64,000 bases of DNA from Carbonatibacter sp965199245. GTDB taxonomy: Bacteria > Pseudomonadota > Alphaproteobacteria > Kiloniellales > Kiloniellaceae. The notes under the pieces are model-generated. The model was given only the letters and a program-made list of their open reading frames with translations. It searched no databases and was not told the DNA's origin. The position numbers and the translations under genes were made by a program. The stretch lies in assembly GCA_965199245.1 (NCBI GenBank), contig CBDAQP010000001.1, positions 434,001 to 498,000 of the forward strand. Direction: 5' to 3'. Below are positions 8,685 to 17,346 of this stretch, piece after piece; positions within the stretch are counted from its first letter, which is position 1, and every line of letters begins with the position of its first letter.

Positions 8685-9635
8685 ATGAAAAAGTTTGGAA
8701 TTCTGTTTTGTACGGTTGTTGCTTCGTGCCTCGGAGGACTCGTAGGTTTGCCTGCTCGTGCAGAGTACCCTGAGAAGCCAGTTGAATTTGTTGTACCTTT
8801 CCCGCCCGGAGATGCCGAGGATACTCTAACGCGCCTGATTGCGAGCGAATTCCAAAATATGTACGGCATTCCGGCAGCCGTCGTAAATCGGCCTGGCGGT
8901 GGAGGTGGCCCCTTCCCAGGGGCTGTTTCGGTCGCCAATGCTCCTGCGGATGGTTATACAATAGGATCCTTTGTGGCTGGTGTTCCAGTGATCGGGCCGA
9001 CCATTGGTATTCCCGAGCTGTCGCCAAACCCTTTTGAACCTATCGGAATTTTCCTGACTTACCCTTTTGTTATTGCTACACGCGGTGATGCACCCTATTC
9101 CAGCTGGGAAAAGCTGGCGACCTATGCACAGGAGAATGATGTCATGCTAGGGCATCTGGGGTCGTTTTTACTCCCGACACAGGTGACATTTGCCGCAGCA
9201 CTTCAGTCAGGTTTTGAGTTTTCGAGTGAAGCGGCCTTTGATGCCATGGACTGTAATACCTTGACCTCTGGCGATGCTGATGTGGTCAGTGGACCACTCC
9301 CCATGTTTCTCCCCTGTCTTGATCAGATCAATGTTTTGATTTCTGTGACAGATGCCCCTATCCCGCAACTCTCTGGTGTCCCGACTATTGCCCGGATTAT
9401 TCCGGAAATGAAGGCCTCTCTGTGGAACGGTCTTTTTGTGCGTGCAGATGTGCCGCAGGTGGCCCGTGACAAGATTGAAGCAGCCGCACGCAAGGCTATG
9501 AAATCTGAAAAGGCATTGAATTTTATGCGCGAAACGGGGACTTTGGTTTATTGGGAAGATGCGGAACAGGCTCGTACCCGCATTGCATCAGATGGAAAGG
9601 TGGTTGAGAAGGTCAATGCTCTGCTGAACGAGTAA
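8685..9635 (+). CDS. tctC: Tripartite tricarboxylate transporter binding protein (TctC/Bug family)
   Basis: A 316-residue periplasmic receptor. Signal peptide about residues 1-25 (KKFGILFCTVVASC, cleaved near ARA-EYP). The mature start YPEKPVEFVVPFPPGD and the loop VNRPGGGGG are hallmarks of Bug/TctC receptors. ATG 8685 is preferred over an upstream in-frame codon at 8643 because GAAGG lies just before it and the signal peptide begins there. It is followed by tctB and tctA. Bug proteins bind carboxylates or amidated acids; this ligand is unknown. Confidence 0.9.
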   Translation: MKKFGILFCTVVASCLGGLVGLPARAEYPEKPVEFVVPFPPGDAEDTLTRLIASEFQNMYGIPAAVVNRPGGGGGPFPGAVSVANAPADGYTIGSFVAGVPVIGPTIGIPELSPNPFEPIGIFLTYPFVIATRGDAPYSSWEKLATYAQENDVMLGHLGSFLLPTQVTFAAALQSGFEFSSEAAFDAMDCNTLTSGDADVVSGPLPMFLPCLDQINVLISVTDAPIPQLSGVPTIARIIPEMKASLWNGLFVRADVPQVARDKIEAAARKAMKSEKALNFMRETGTLVYWEDAEQARTRIASDGKVVEKVNALLNE

Positions 9636-9666
9636 TACCACGCTTGTCTTTCTTAAAGGTAGGGGC

Positions 9667-10203
9667 ATGATTGCAAAAACACTTCAGGATATCTTTCGTC
9701 GCTATCGCCGCCCCGGGGACATTGTCTTTGCACTGGCTTTTCTGATGCTATCTCTCTTTCTACTTTCACAGATTGGTGATCAGACAGTGGTTGCAAAGCA
9801 GGCCAAGTGGTTTGCGCAACCCGCACTCTGGCCAACAATTTCTGTCAGTGGCATGGCCTTTTTTGCGTTTTTGCATTTTGTCAGTTCAGCAGTGTCGCCC
9901 CGTATTCCCGGGCGTTGGGCGGAAGTCTTTTTCTGGTTCAGTTCCCTGGAATATGTATCTTATTTTTTTCTTTATGTTCTAATTGTTCCTTGGCTTGGTT
10001 ATTTGCTCTCGACCCTTTTTCTTGCGCTTTTTCTGGCGTGGCGTGCAGGGTTTCGGTCATGGCACTCGGTCGTTTTTTCCGTGCTTTCCGGTGTGGCCGT
10101 TGTTGTGATTTTTCGTGGTGCTCTTCAGGTCAAAATTCCTGCGGGCGAACTCTATACCTTCTTGCCGAACTCTCTGCGTCTCTTTGCCTTGAACTACCTG
10201 TAG
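9667..10203 (+). CDS. tctB: Tripartite tricarboxylate transporter small permease (TctB family)
   Basis: A 178-residue membrane protein with four predicted hydrophobic segments (about 18-36, 56-76, 96-116, 128-152) and the TctB layout. GGTAGGGGC precedes ATG 9667. It lies between the binding protein and the large permease, as is normal for the family. It is poorly conserved in sequence, so assignment rests on topology and position. Confidence 0.82.
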   Translation: MIAKTLQDIFRRYRRPGDIVFALAFLMLSLFLLSQIGDQTVVAKQAKWFAQPALWPTISVSGMAFFAFLHFVSSAVSPRIPGRWAEVFFWFSSLEYVSYFFLYVLIVPWLGYLLSTLFLALFLAWRAGFRSWHSVVFSVLSGVAVVVIFRGALQVKIPAGELYTFLPNSLRLFALNYL

Positions 10204-10215
10204 GGATGTGAATAG

Positions 10216-11742
10216 ATGGAAACACTGGTTTCAAGTCTGTTTCTGCTTTTTCAGTGGGACGTTCTTTTGGCTTTGCTGATCGGATCAGTTGGTGGGGTAG
10301 TCATTGGGGCTTTGCCCGGAGTCGGGGCGGCAGTTGCTATCGCGATTTTGTTGCCAGCGACCTTTTCCTTTGAACCGATTGTGGGCCTCACCTTATTGCT
10401 GGGAGTGTACGGATCCTCAATGTATGGTGGAGCCATTCCAGCGATCCTGATGAATACCCCGGGCACAGCAGCCAATGCTCTGACGACCTATGATGGTTAC
10501 CCAATGACCAGAAAGGGACAGGGGCGCAGGGCTTTGGCTTTAGCTTATTCAGCCTCTTTTTTCGGAGGAATTTTCTCCGTCGTTTGTCTGATGGTGCTTT
10601 CACCTGTTCTGGCCATGATTGCGCCGCATTTTGGTAGCCGGGAAATTTTTCTGGTTGCATTTCTTGGGCTTTTACTGGTTGTTCTTGCTCACCGTGGGCA
10701 AACTTTCGCAGCTGCAATGCTCGCCTTTTTCGGGATATTTCTTCAGACTATCGGTTTGGAGCCTGTCACATACACAAAGCGCTTTACCTTTGATCAGAGC
10801 TGGCTGGGATCCGGCATTGATCTGATTGTAATTGTTCTGGGACTTTTTGCGATTTCACAGGCCTTACTTTTGCTTGTTGATAAAGATCACAAGCCAGAAA
10901 AAACACATGTTTCGGGAAGTCTTTTTTCTGGGTTTAAAGAGTTGATCGGCTTTCGGCGTATTGCGACTGTTTCTGCGTCTGTTGGCGTTTTGATGGGGAT
11001 GATTCCTGCTGTTGGGGAGTTTACGTCCCAGTTCCTATCTTATAGTTATGCGCGGAAAACCTCGAGGACACCTGAAAAATTTGGCGAAGGATCGCCCGAA
11101 GGGCTTGTGGCCTCTGAGGCAGCAAATAATGCTGTTCCTGGTGCAGCGATGATTCCTCTACTGGCCCTCGGGATTCCCGGGGAATCGCTGACAGCCATGA
11201 TGCTGTCTGTTTTTTATGTCCATAGCGTCGTTCCTGGCCCTCAGCTTTTTGAAAATCATTTTGATTTCGTTTTAGCACTCTATGTGTCTTTGATTTTATT
11301 AAATATTATAGTTCTGTCTTTTCTATTGTTTTCGACAAATACACTGATTTTCTTGACTCGTGTACCAACGCGTTGTCTGGGGATCGCAATCCTGATTCTG
11401 TCATTTGTCGGAGTTTACAGCTTACGCAATTCTGTCACGGATTGTCTTGTTGCAGCGGGCTTTGGTGTGTTTGGCTTGATTCTTAAACGGCTGAATCTAC
11501 CAATTGTTCCGATTATTCTGGGTATGGTCTTGGGAGGAATTATGGAAGTTCGGCTCCGCAGTGCCATGGCGCGGGTCAGAGAACCTCTGGATTTTATCGA
11601 CAGACCGATTGCCGCAGTCCTCTTTGGTGCCATCATTCTTGTTCTGATGGTGCATGTGCGTACCTTGATCCTTGAACAGCGTGAAAGAATTCGTCCTCAA
11701 CCCTTGGCTCGGGACGATGAAACCTCAACACACACAGGATAA
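10216..11742 (+). CDS. tctA: Tripartite tricarboxylate transporter large permease (TctA family)
   Basis: A 508-residue polytopic inner-membrane protein. The TctA signatures GALPGVGAAVAIAILLP (about 32-48), YGGAIPAILMNTPGTAAN and the second-half repeat GMIPAVGEFTSQFLSY, with EAANNAVPGAAMIPLLALG, are intact. Start ATG 10216 is 12 bases after the tctB stop. Together with TctC and TctB it makes a complete secondary importer driven by ion gradient. Confidence 0.94.
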   Translation: METLVSSLFLLFQWDVLLALLIGSVGGVVIGALPGVGAAVAIAILLPATFSFEPIVGLTLLLGVYGSSMYGGAIPAILMNTPGTAANALTTYDGYPMTRKGQGRRALALAYSASFFGGIFSVVCLMVLSPVLAMIAPHFGSREIFLVAFLGLLLVVLAHRGQTFAAAMLAFFGIFLQTIGLEPVTYTKRFTFDQSWLGSGIDLIVIVLGLFAISQALLLLVDKDHKPEKTHVSGSLFSGFKELIGFRRIATVSASVGVLMGMIPAVGEFTSQFLSYSYARKTSRTPEKFGEGSPEGLVASEAANNAVPGAAMIPLLALGIPGESLTAMMLSVFYVHSVVPGPQLFENHFDFVLALYVSLILLNIIVLSFLLFSTNTLIFLTRVPTRCLGIAILILSFVGVYSLRNSVTDCLVAAGFGVFGLILKRLNLPIVPIILGMVLGGIMEVRLRSAMARVREPLDFIDRPIAAVLFGAIILVLMVHVRTLILEQRERIRPQPLARDDETSTHTG

Positions 11743-11748
11743 TGAACT

Positions 11749-13227
11749 ATGGAACAGTCTGAAATCAATGTTTTGCGCACCCGGACAATCCCCGCCTGCG
11801 GACACTTTATCGACGGAGCTTTTCATAGTGCGGAGACTTGGGTTGATGTGATTTCACCAATTGACGGTCAACCCTTTACAAGAATTGCCGAGGGGACAGC
11901 CTGTGATGTTGCGGATGCGGTGACTGCGGCGCGTCGAGCTTTCGAGGATGGTCGTTGGGCGCAGATGGCCCCGTCCGGGCGAAAAAAGGTTCTTCTGAGG
12001 CTGGCGGAACTGATTGAAGAGCGCGCTCTTGAAATTGCTGTTCTGGGGGTGCGTGACAACGGAACGGAAATTTCCATGGCTTTCAAGGCGGAAGCCTTGT
12101 CTTCTGCTGCGACCTTTCGTTTTTATGCTGAGTCGATTGATAAGGTTCATGGTGAAATTGCCCCGACATCCGGTGAGATTCTGGGGTTGGTGCATCGTGT
12201 GGCTGTCGGGGTTGTCGGGGCGATTGTACCCTGGAATTTTCCCTTGATGATTGGAAGCTGGAAAATTGCTCCGGCACTTGCCGTCGGGAACTCAGTTGTT
12301 CTCAAGCCTTCGGAAAGTGCATCGCTGGGTCTGTTGAAAATTGCAGAATTGGCCTCGGAGGCCGGACTGCCGGACGGAGTACTTAATGTCGTGACCGGGC
12401 AGGGATCTGTTGTGGGGGAAGCCTTGGCCATGTCTATGGATGTTGATGTTCTGGCTTTTACCGGATCCGGGAGAACGGGACGCCGTATGCTTGAGTATTC
12501 CGCACGTTCAAATCTGAAGCGTTGCTTTCTCGAACTAGGGGGAAAGTCACCGAATATTGTCTTTGCTGATGCTCCGGATCTGGATCGGGCAGCGCAGGCC
12601 TCTGCAGCCGGGATATTCCGAAACTCTGGTCAGGTTTGTATTGCAGGGTCACGCCTGCTGGTACAGGAAGACATTTACGAGGATTTTGTCGTTGCAATCT
12701 GTCATCATGCTGACTCCTTTCGCGTTGGTGATCCGCTGGATCTGAATAGTCAGATCGGTGCTGTTCACAGTCTTTGCGAATTGGATGCCAATCTGGCTTT
12801 TGTTAAGCGTGCAGAGGCCGAGGGTGCACAACTGCGTACGGGGGGTCAGCGCCTTCTCGCAGAAACAGGCGGATACTATATGGCACCAACTGTCATCGCG
12901 GAGGTCAAACCCGATGACCACCTGTTTCAGAATGAGGTCTTTGGACCAGTTCTGGCTGTGAGTTCCTTCAAGGATGAGGATGAAGCCTTGCGCCTCGCCA
13001 ATGCAACAGTTTATGGGCTTGCATCGGGGGTCTGGACTGCCGACCTCAGTCGTGCGCACCGGATGATCGCGGGTATTCGTGCCGGAATGGTTCACATTAA
13101 CAGCTACGGCGGATCCGACCTGACTGTGCCGTTGGGCGGAGTGCGGCAATCTGGCAATGGTCATGACAAATCATTACACGCTCTAGACAAATACTGCGAC
13201 CTTAAAACAGCTTGGATCCATCTTTAG
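11749..13227 (+). CDS. NAD(P)-dependent aldehyde dehydrogenase
   Basis: 492 residues, the normal length. Catalytic residues are all seen: N163 (PWNF), K186 (LKPSE), the cofactor glycine loop FTGSGRTG, E262 (LELGGKSPN) and nucleophile C297 (NSGQVCIAG). It starts six bases after the tctA stop, so it belongs to the transporter operon. Its likely role is oxidation of the aldehyde made by the divergent aminotransferase, completing an amine-to-acid pathway for an imported compound (inference). Part of its 3' end is repeated at 6094-6120. Confidence 0.93.
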   Translation: MEQSEINVLRTRTIPACGHFIDGAFHSAETWVDVISPIDGQPFTRIAEGTACDVADAVTAARRAFEDGRWAQMAPSGRKKVLLRLAELIEERALEIAVLGVRDNGTEISMAFKAEALSSAATFRFYAESIDKVHGEIAPTSGEILGLVHRVAVGVVGAIVPWNFPLMIGSWKIAPALAVGNSVVLKPSESASLGLLKIAELASEAGLPDGVLNVVTGQGSVVGEALAMSMDVDVLAFTGSGRTGRRMLEYSARSNLKRCFLELGGKSPNIVFADAPDLDRAAQASAAGIFRNSGQVCIAGSRLLVQEDIYEDFVVAICHHADSFRVGDPLDLNSQIGAVHSLCELDANLAFVKRAEAEGAQLRTGGQRLLAETGGYYMAPTVIAEVKPDDHLFQNEVFGPVLAVSSFKDEDEALRLANATVYGLASGVWTADLSRAHRMIAGIRAGMVHINSYGGSDLTVPLGGVRQSGNGHDKSLHALDKYCDLKTAWIHL

Positions 13228-13400
13228 ATACTATAGCTACGAGATGATATTTGTATTATAGCGTTTTCAACAAAGTTGCGTTATGAGAAAATTGTCATAC
13301 CGTACGCAGGATGTTGCCGAGCCTGTATGGGATTGGATTGAGTCCCACATTCCGTGATAAAAAGGCGTACGGGGTTGTATTGCCAGAGAAAATCGCACCT
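13228..13400. other. Intergenic stretch without recognised gene
   Basis: Lies between the aldehyde dehydrogenase stop and the methylase remnant. A short plus-strand frame at 13283 (MRKLSYRTQDVAEPVWDWIE, 24 codons) has no ribosome site and no recognised relative. It may be more of the same degraded prophage or IS material. Confidence 0.3.
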
Positions 13401-13660
13401 TACATCTGGAGATCAAGACTTCGCTGGTTGTCCTCGCGCGGGCGATGGAGTCGCTGGTTGTCACAACATCAATCTCAAAGTCCTTGACGGGTCGCCCGCA
13501 CCTCAAGGCGATCATTGAGCGAGAGGATAAGCAGCCCTTGAGGCTGGCGAGACGTTCAAAGTCGACGCGGGCAAAGCCGGGGCCGTAGTCTTTTTCGTGG
13601 CCGTGGTAGGGGGTGTCGAGATGAAAGGGTGTCGGCCTGCCATGCGTTCTTGGGGGTCTT
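13401..13660 (-). pseudogene. Decayed D12-class (Dam-like, phage-type) DNA adenine methyltransferase
   Basis: Read on the minus strand. Pieces of one D12 methylase appear in shifted frames: DTLFHLDTPYHGHEKDYG (a DPPY-type motif with T in place of the first P), ARVDFERLASLKG, then in another frame ILSLNDRLEVR, then back to KDFEIDVVTTS and SEVLIS. These match, in order, the catalytic loop and following strands of phage-borne Dam relatives. At least three frame changes are needed, so it is not functional. The upstream half is missing. It lies between the dehydrogenase operon and glpK and suggests a lost prophage. Confidence 0.72.
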
Positions 13661-13691
13661 CGAGCAGAGGGCTGGTTGACATCGAAGCACC

Positions 13692-13713
13692 CCGGGCGGT
13701 CTGCGCCGCCCCG
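13692..13713 (-). terminator. Hairpin beyond glpK
   Basis: GGGCGG (13694-13699) and CCGCCC (13706-13711) form a GC-rich stem with a six-base loop, 22 bases beyond the glpK stop on the minus strand. It would end the long glycerol operon, but no U tract follows, so it may be only a mRNA 3' stabiliser. Confidence 0.35.
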
Positions 13714-13734
13714 AAGTGAGGCAGAAAACGCGCT

Positions 13735-15222
13735 TTAATAGCGCAAGGTACCTTGCACAGCGGCTTGCCAGTCTTGATATTTTTCGGCGCGGCAGTCTTC
13801 GCTCATCCGAGGGCGAAAAGCACGCTCCAGTGCCCAGTCCCTGGCAAAGGTTTCTTGATCTGGTAGCCCCCCTACCTGAAAACCTGCCAGCCAAGCCGCC
13901 CCGCGTGCTGTTGTCTCCAAAACGCGCGGGCGGTCAACGGGGCGGTTGGTGATGTCAGCAAGGAACTGCATCGCCCAATCAGACGCGCTCATGCCCCCAT
14001 CAACGCGCAAGAGGGCCTTGTGAAAATCTTGCCCTAGATCAGACAACATCGCCTCGAGCAGGTCGCGGGTTTGATAGCCAACACTTTCAAGGGCGGCACG
14101 GGCAAAGTCCGCTGGCCCCGAATTGCGCGTCAGACCAAAAATAGCCCCCCGACATTCTGGATTCCAATAGGGCGCACCCAGCCCGGTAAAAGCAGGAACC
14201 AACATAATACGCTGCGTTGGGTCGGCCTGTTCCGCCAGTGTTTGAGTATCCGAGGCCTGATGAATCAGGCGCAGACCATCACGCAACCACTGGACAACCG
14301 CCCCGGCGACAAAGATCGAACCTTCGAGGGCATAGGTCGGCGTTCCGTTCAGTTGATAGGCAATGGTTGTCAGCAGGCGGTTTTGAGAACGCACAGGCGT
14401 TTGACCTGTATTCAGTAAGGCAAAGCACCCCGTGCCATAGGTGACTTTGAGCATTCCCGGCTCAAAGCACGCCTGCCCAACGGTCGCGGCCTGTTGATCG
14501 CCCGCCACCCCACAGATCGGAATGGCTCGCCCCAAAAGATCGGCGCGGCTGTGACCATAGTCGGCGGCACTGTCGCGCACTTCGGGCAACATCTGCATCG
14601 GAATATCAAGAAGATCACAGATCGTCTGACTCCAACGCCCTTTGCGAATATCATAAAGCATGGTTCGCGCTGCATTGGTCGCATCGGTAGCGTGAACTGT
14701 GCCCCCCGTCAGCTTCCAAATCAAAAAGCTGTCCACTGTCCCGAACAACAACCGCCCGTCGTGCGCCAATCCCCGCGCCCCCGCAACATGATCCAAAATC
14801 CATTTGAGCTTCGTTGCTGAAAAATACGGATCAATCACCAAACCCGTTCGATCCGCAAAGAGGTCTTCGTGTCCTGCCGCCCGCAACGCACGACAGTCAT
14901 CAGCTGTGCGTCGATCCTGCCAGACAATGGCATTCGCGATGGCCTGACCTGTTACCTTGTCCCACACCACCGTTGTTTCACGTTGGTTGGTGATCCCGAT
15001 CGATAAAACATCAGCAGGATCAACGCCTGCGCGTTCAATCACCGCCCGACAGCTTCCCGCCACCCCCGCCCAGAGATCATCCGGATCATGTTCGACCCAA
15101 CCCGAATGCGGAAAATGCTGGGGGAACTCGTCCTGCGACACCGCAACAGAATTAAGGCTCTCGTCAAAGAGAATAGCCCGCGTCGATGTCGTGCCCTGAT
15201 CGATCGCAAGAATATATTTCAT
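13735..15222 (-). CDS. glpK: Glycerol kinase
   Basis: 495 residues. Converts imported glycerol to sn-glycerol 3-phosphate with ATP. FGGY-kinase features: N-terminal phosphate loop AIDQGTTSTRAILFD, GITNQRET, IVWQDRRTA, GVAGDQQAA, and the C-terminal VDGGMSASDWAMQFLAD. Last gene of the glycerol operon, separated from the binding-protein gene by an 11-bp hairpin. Downstream of transport in the pathway and upstream of GlpD. Complete and unremarkable in sequence. Confidence 0.97.
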   Translation of the reverse strand: MKYILAIDQGTTSTRAILFDESLNSVAVSQDEFPQHFPHSGWVEHDPDDLWAGVAGSCRAVIERAGVDPADVLSIGITNQRETTVVWDKVTGQAIANAIVWQDRRTADDCRALRAAGHEDLFADRTGLVIDPYFSATKLKWILDHVAGARGLAHDGRLLFGTVDSFLIWKLTGGTVHATDATNAARTMLYDIRKGRWSQTICDLLDIPMQMLPEVRDSAADYGHSRADLLGRAIPICGVAGDQQAATVGQACFEPGMLKVTYGTGCFALLNTGQTPVRSQNRLLTTIAYQLNGTPTYALEGSIFVAGAVVQWLRDGLRLIHQASDTQTLAEQADPTQRIMLVPAFTGLGAPYWNPECRGAIFGLTRNSGPADFARAALESVGYQTRDLLEAMLSDLGQDFHKALLRVDGGMSASDWAMQFLADITNRPVDRPRVLETTARGAAWLAGFQVGGLPDQETFARDWALERAFRPRMSEDCRAEKYQDWQAAVQGTLRY

Positions 15223-15237
15223 CGCTGTTTACTTATC

Positions 15238-15262
15238 AGAGGGGGCGCAGTGCGCCCCCTCT
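15238..15262 (-). terminator. Intercistronic hairpin between glpV and glpK
   Basis: A perfect 11-bp stem (15238-15248 with 15252-15262; arms AGAGGGGGCGC and GCGCCCCCTCT) with a three-base loop, in the 47-base gap between the binding-protein stop and the glpK start. No U tract follows. It probably protects the 3' end of upstream mRNA or partly attenuates glpK, so that the binding protein is made in excess (inference). Confidence 0.65.
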
Positions 15263-15269
15263 CGCAAGA

Positions 15270-16991
15270 CTATTGCCAAGATTTAATCAGCTCGTCATAA
15301 GACACCGTCATTGGCTTTTCATCTTCGTTGTCCAACTTGGCATAGGGTGCGCCGGGCTGTGACAACCAATAGTCCGCACCCTTTTCATCGTTGAGTTTGG
15401 GGCCAATATCCCCCTGAACGCCCGCGCGTTCAAGGCGCTTCAGGACGCGCTCCTGATCGGCACAAAGTGAATCGAGGGCCGCCTGTGGTGTCTTGGCCCC
15501 TGACATGGCATCGCCGATGTTCTGCCACCACAACTGCGCCAGCTTTGGATAGTCCGGGACATTGGTTCCCGTTGGCGACCATTGCACCCGCGCCGGAGAA
15601 CGGTAAAATTCAACCAGCCCCCCCAGCTTGGGCGCACGGTCGCTAAAGTGCTGGCTATCAATCGTACTTTTACGAACAAAGGTCAATCCGACGTCAGATT
15701 TTTTGAGATCAACGGTTTTAGAGACCACAAACTGAGCGTAGAGCCACGCCGCCTTTGCCCGATCAAGGGGCGTGGATTTCATCAGCGTCCATGATCCGGC
15801 ATCCTGATAGCCAATCTTCTGACCGTCTTTCCAATAGACACCGTGGGGTGACGGGGCCATGCGCCATTTTGGCGTGCCATCGTCATTCATCACTGGCAGG
15901 CCCGGCTTCACCGTATCAGCAGTAAAGGCCGTGTACCAGAACATCTGTTGGGCCACGTTGCCCTGTGCCGGAATCGGCCCGGCCTCGGAAAAGGTCATCC
16001 CCGCCGCCGCAGGAGGGGCGTATTTTTCCAACCACTCAATCGCTTTGGTGATGGCATAGACCGCCGCAGGCGCATTGGTTGCCCCACCGCGTGCCATACA
16101 AGAACCTACAGGTTGTGCCTTGTCATTGACACGAATGCCCCACTCATCAACAGGCAGGCCATTGGGTTCACCCACATCGCCCATGCCCGCCATCGACATC
16201 CAGGCATCCGTGTAACGCCACCCCAGCGAGGGATCTTTCTTGCCATAGTCCATATTGCCAAAGACATCGCCTTCAACCCCCAAGTGGGAGAGATCACGCC
16301 CGGTGAAAAATTCTGCAATGTCTTCATAGGCAGCCCAGTTCACCGGAACGCCAAGGTCATAACCATAGGCTACCTTAAAATCGGCCTTGTTTTTCGCATC
16401 ATTGAACCAATCATAGCGAAACCAGTAGAGGTTGGCGAATTGCTGGGTCGGCAGTTGATAAAGTTTCCCATCCGGGCCAGTGGTGAAGCCAGTGCCAATA
16501 AAATCCGCAAGGTCGAGCGTCGGCAGGGTCACATCTGCGGCCTCCCCCGCCATCCAGTCCGTCAGGTTGCGCACCTGCTGATAACGCCAGTGCGTCCCGA
16601 TCAAATCCGAGTCATTGATATAGGCATCATAGATATTTTCGCCTGACTGCATCTGTGTTTGGAGTTTTTCAACAACGTCGCCCTCACCAATCAAATCGTG
16701 AGTCAGCTTGATTCCGGTAATGGCCTCAAAGGCAGGAGCCAATACCTCACTTTCGTATTGGTGAGTAGCGATGGTCTCGGACACAACCCGAATCTCCATG
16801 CCTGCAAAGGGCTTGGCCGCCTCAACAAAAAACTGCATCTCGGCTTCTTGTTCGGCGCGCGAGAGTACTGACAGATCACCAATTTCCTTATCCAAAAAGG
16901 CCTTTGCTGCCCCCATATCCGCATGTACAGGCCCCGTGAACAGCCCGAGGCCCAGCACCAGTGCCGCACCGGTTTTAAGTTTATTAACCAT
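15270..16991 (-). CDS. glpV: Glycerol ABC transporter periplasmic binding protein (GlpV type)
   Basis: 573 residues, long for an ABC receptor but as expected for GlpV, the receptor of the GlpSTPQUV glycerol importer described in rhizobia. Signal peptide about 1-24 (LKTGAALVLGLGLF, cleavage near VHA-DMG). ATG 16991 is chosen because GGGAGGATATA precedes it; upstream in-frame codons have no such site and would bury the signal peptide. Gene order and neighbours (two ATPases, two permeases, GlpU, kinase, dehydrogenase) support glycerol as substrate. The substrate is inferred from synteny and family. Confidence 0.9.
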   Translation of the reverse strand: MVNKLKTGAALVLGLGLFTGPVHADMGAAKAFLDKEIGDLSVLSRAEQEAEMQFFVEAAKPFAGMEIRVVSETIATHQYESEVLAPAFEAITGIKLTHDLIGEGDVVEKLQTQMQSGENIYDAYINDSDLIGTHWRYQQVRNLTDWMAGEAADVTLPTLDLADFIGTGFTTGPDGKLYQLPTQQFANLYWFRYDWFNDAKNKADFKVAYGYDLGVPVNWAAYEDIAEFFTGRDLSHLGVEGDVFGNMDYGKKDPSLGWRYTDAWMSMAGMGDVGEPNGLPVDEWGIRVNDKAQPVGSCMARGGATNAPAAVYAITKAIEWLEKYAPPAAAGMTFSEAGPIPAQGNVAQQMFWYTAFTADTVKPGLPVMNDDGTPKWRMAPSPHGVYWKDGQKIGYQDAGSWTLMKSTPLDRAKAAWLYAQFVVSKTVDLKKSDVGLTFVRKSTIDSQHFSDRAPKLGGLVEFYRSPARVQWSPTGTNVPDYPKLAQLWWQNIGDAMSGAKTPQAALDSLCADQERVLKRLERAGVQGDIGPKLNDEKGADYWLSQPGAPYAKLDNEDEKPMTVSYDELIKSWQ

Positions 16992-17059
16992 TATATCCTC
17001 CCTGGTTTCGGTAAAAACTTGCTTTGAACACCCTATCTTTTTCATACCCCCCATTCTTT

Positions 17060-17332
17060 TCACACCCAGCGAAAAACCGCAAGGGCATAGAGAGCGCAAA
17101 AAATCAGCACAACGGGTTGATTTGTGCCAACCATCCCCAGCCAGGCCAGATTGATAAAAGCCGAACCGAGAAGTGTGATAAACAGACGATCTCCGCGCGT
17201 CGTATTCATCCCCAAAATACCCTTGCGCGGTGTTTCAGGATATTTAATCGCCAAGAGGATAAAGACTGCCAGCGTGGCGACAAGAGCACCAAAAAACAAC
17301 GCTGTCGGCAGAGTCCACGCCATCCAGTCCAT
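17060..17332 (-). CDS. glpU: Small membrane protein of the glycerol transporter (GlpU, DUF2160)
   Basis: 90 residues, DUF2160 family. Three hydrophobic segments (about 5-27, 49-67, 70-87), with KYPETPRKGILGMNTTRGDR between the first two. ATG 17332 is preceded by GAGGAGGGTTT; longer in-frame starts are rejected for lack of a ribosome site. Found only inside this type of operon, between permease Q and binding protein V. Its exact function in transport is not established. Confidence 0.85.
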   Translation of the reverse strand: MDWMAWTLPTALFFGALVATLAVFILLAIKYPETPRKGILGMNTTRGDRLFITLLGSAFINLAWLGMVGTNQPVVLIFCALYALAVFRWV

Positions 17333-17346
17333 AAAACCCTCCTCTG

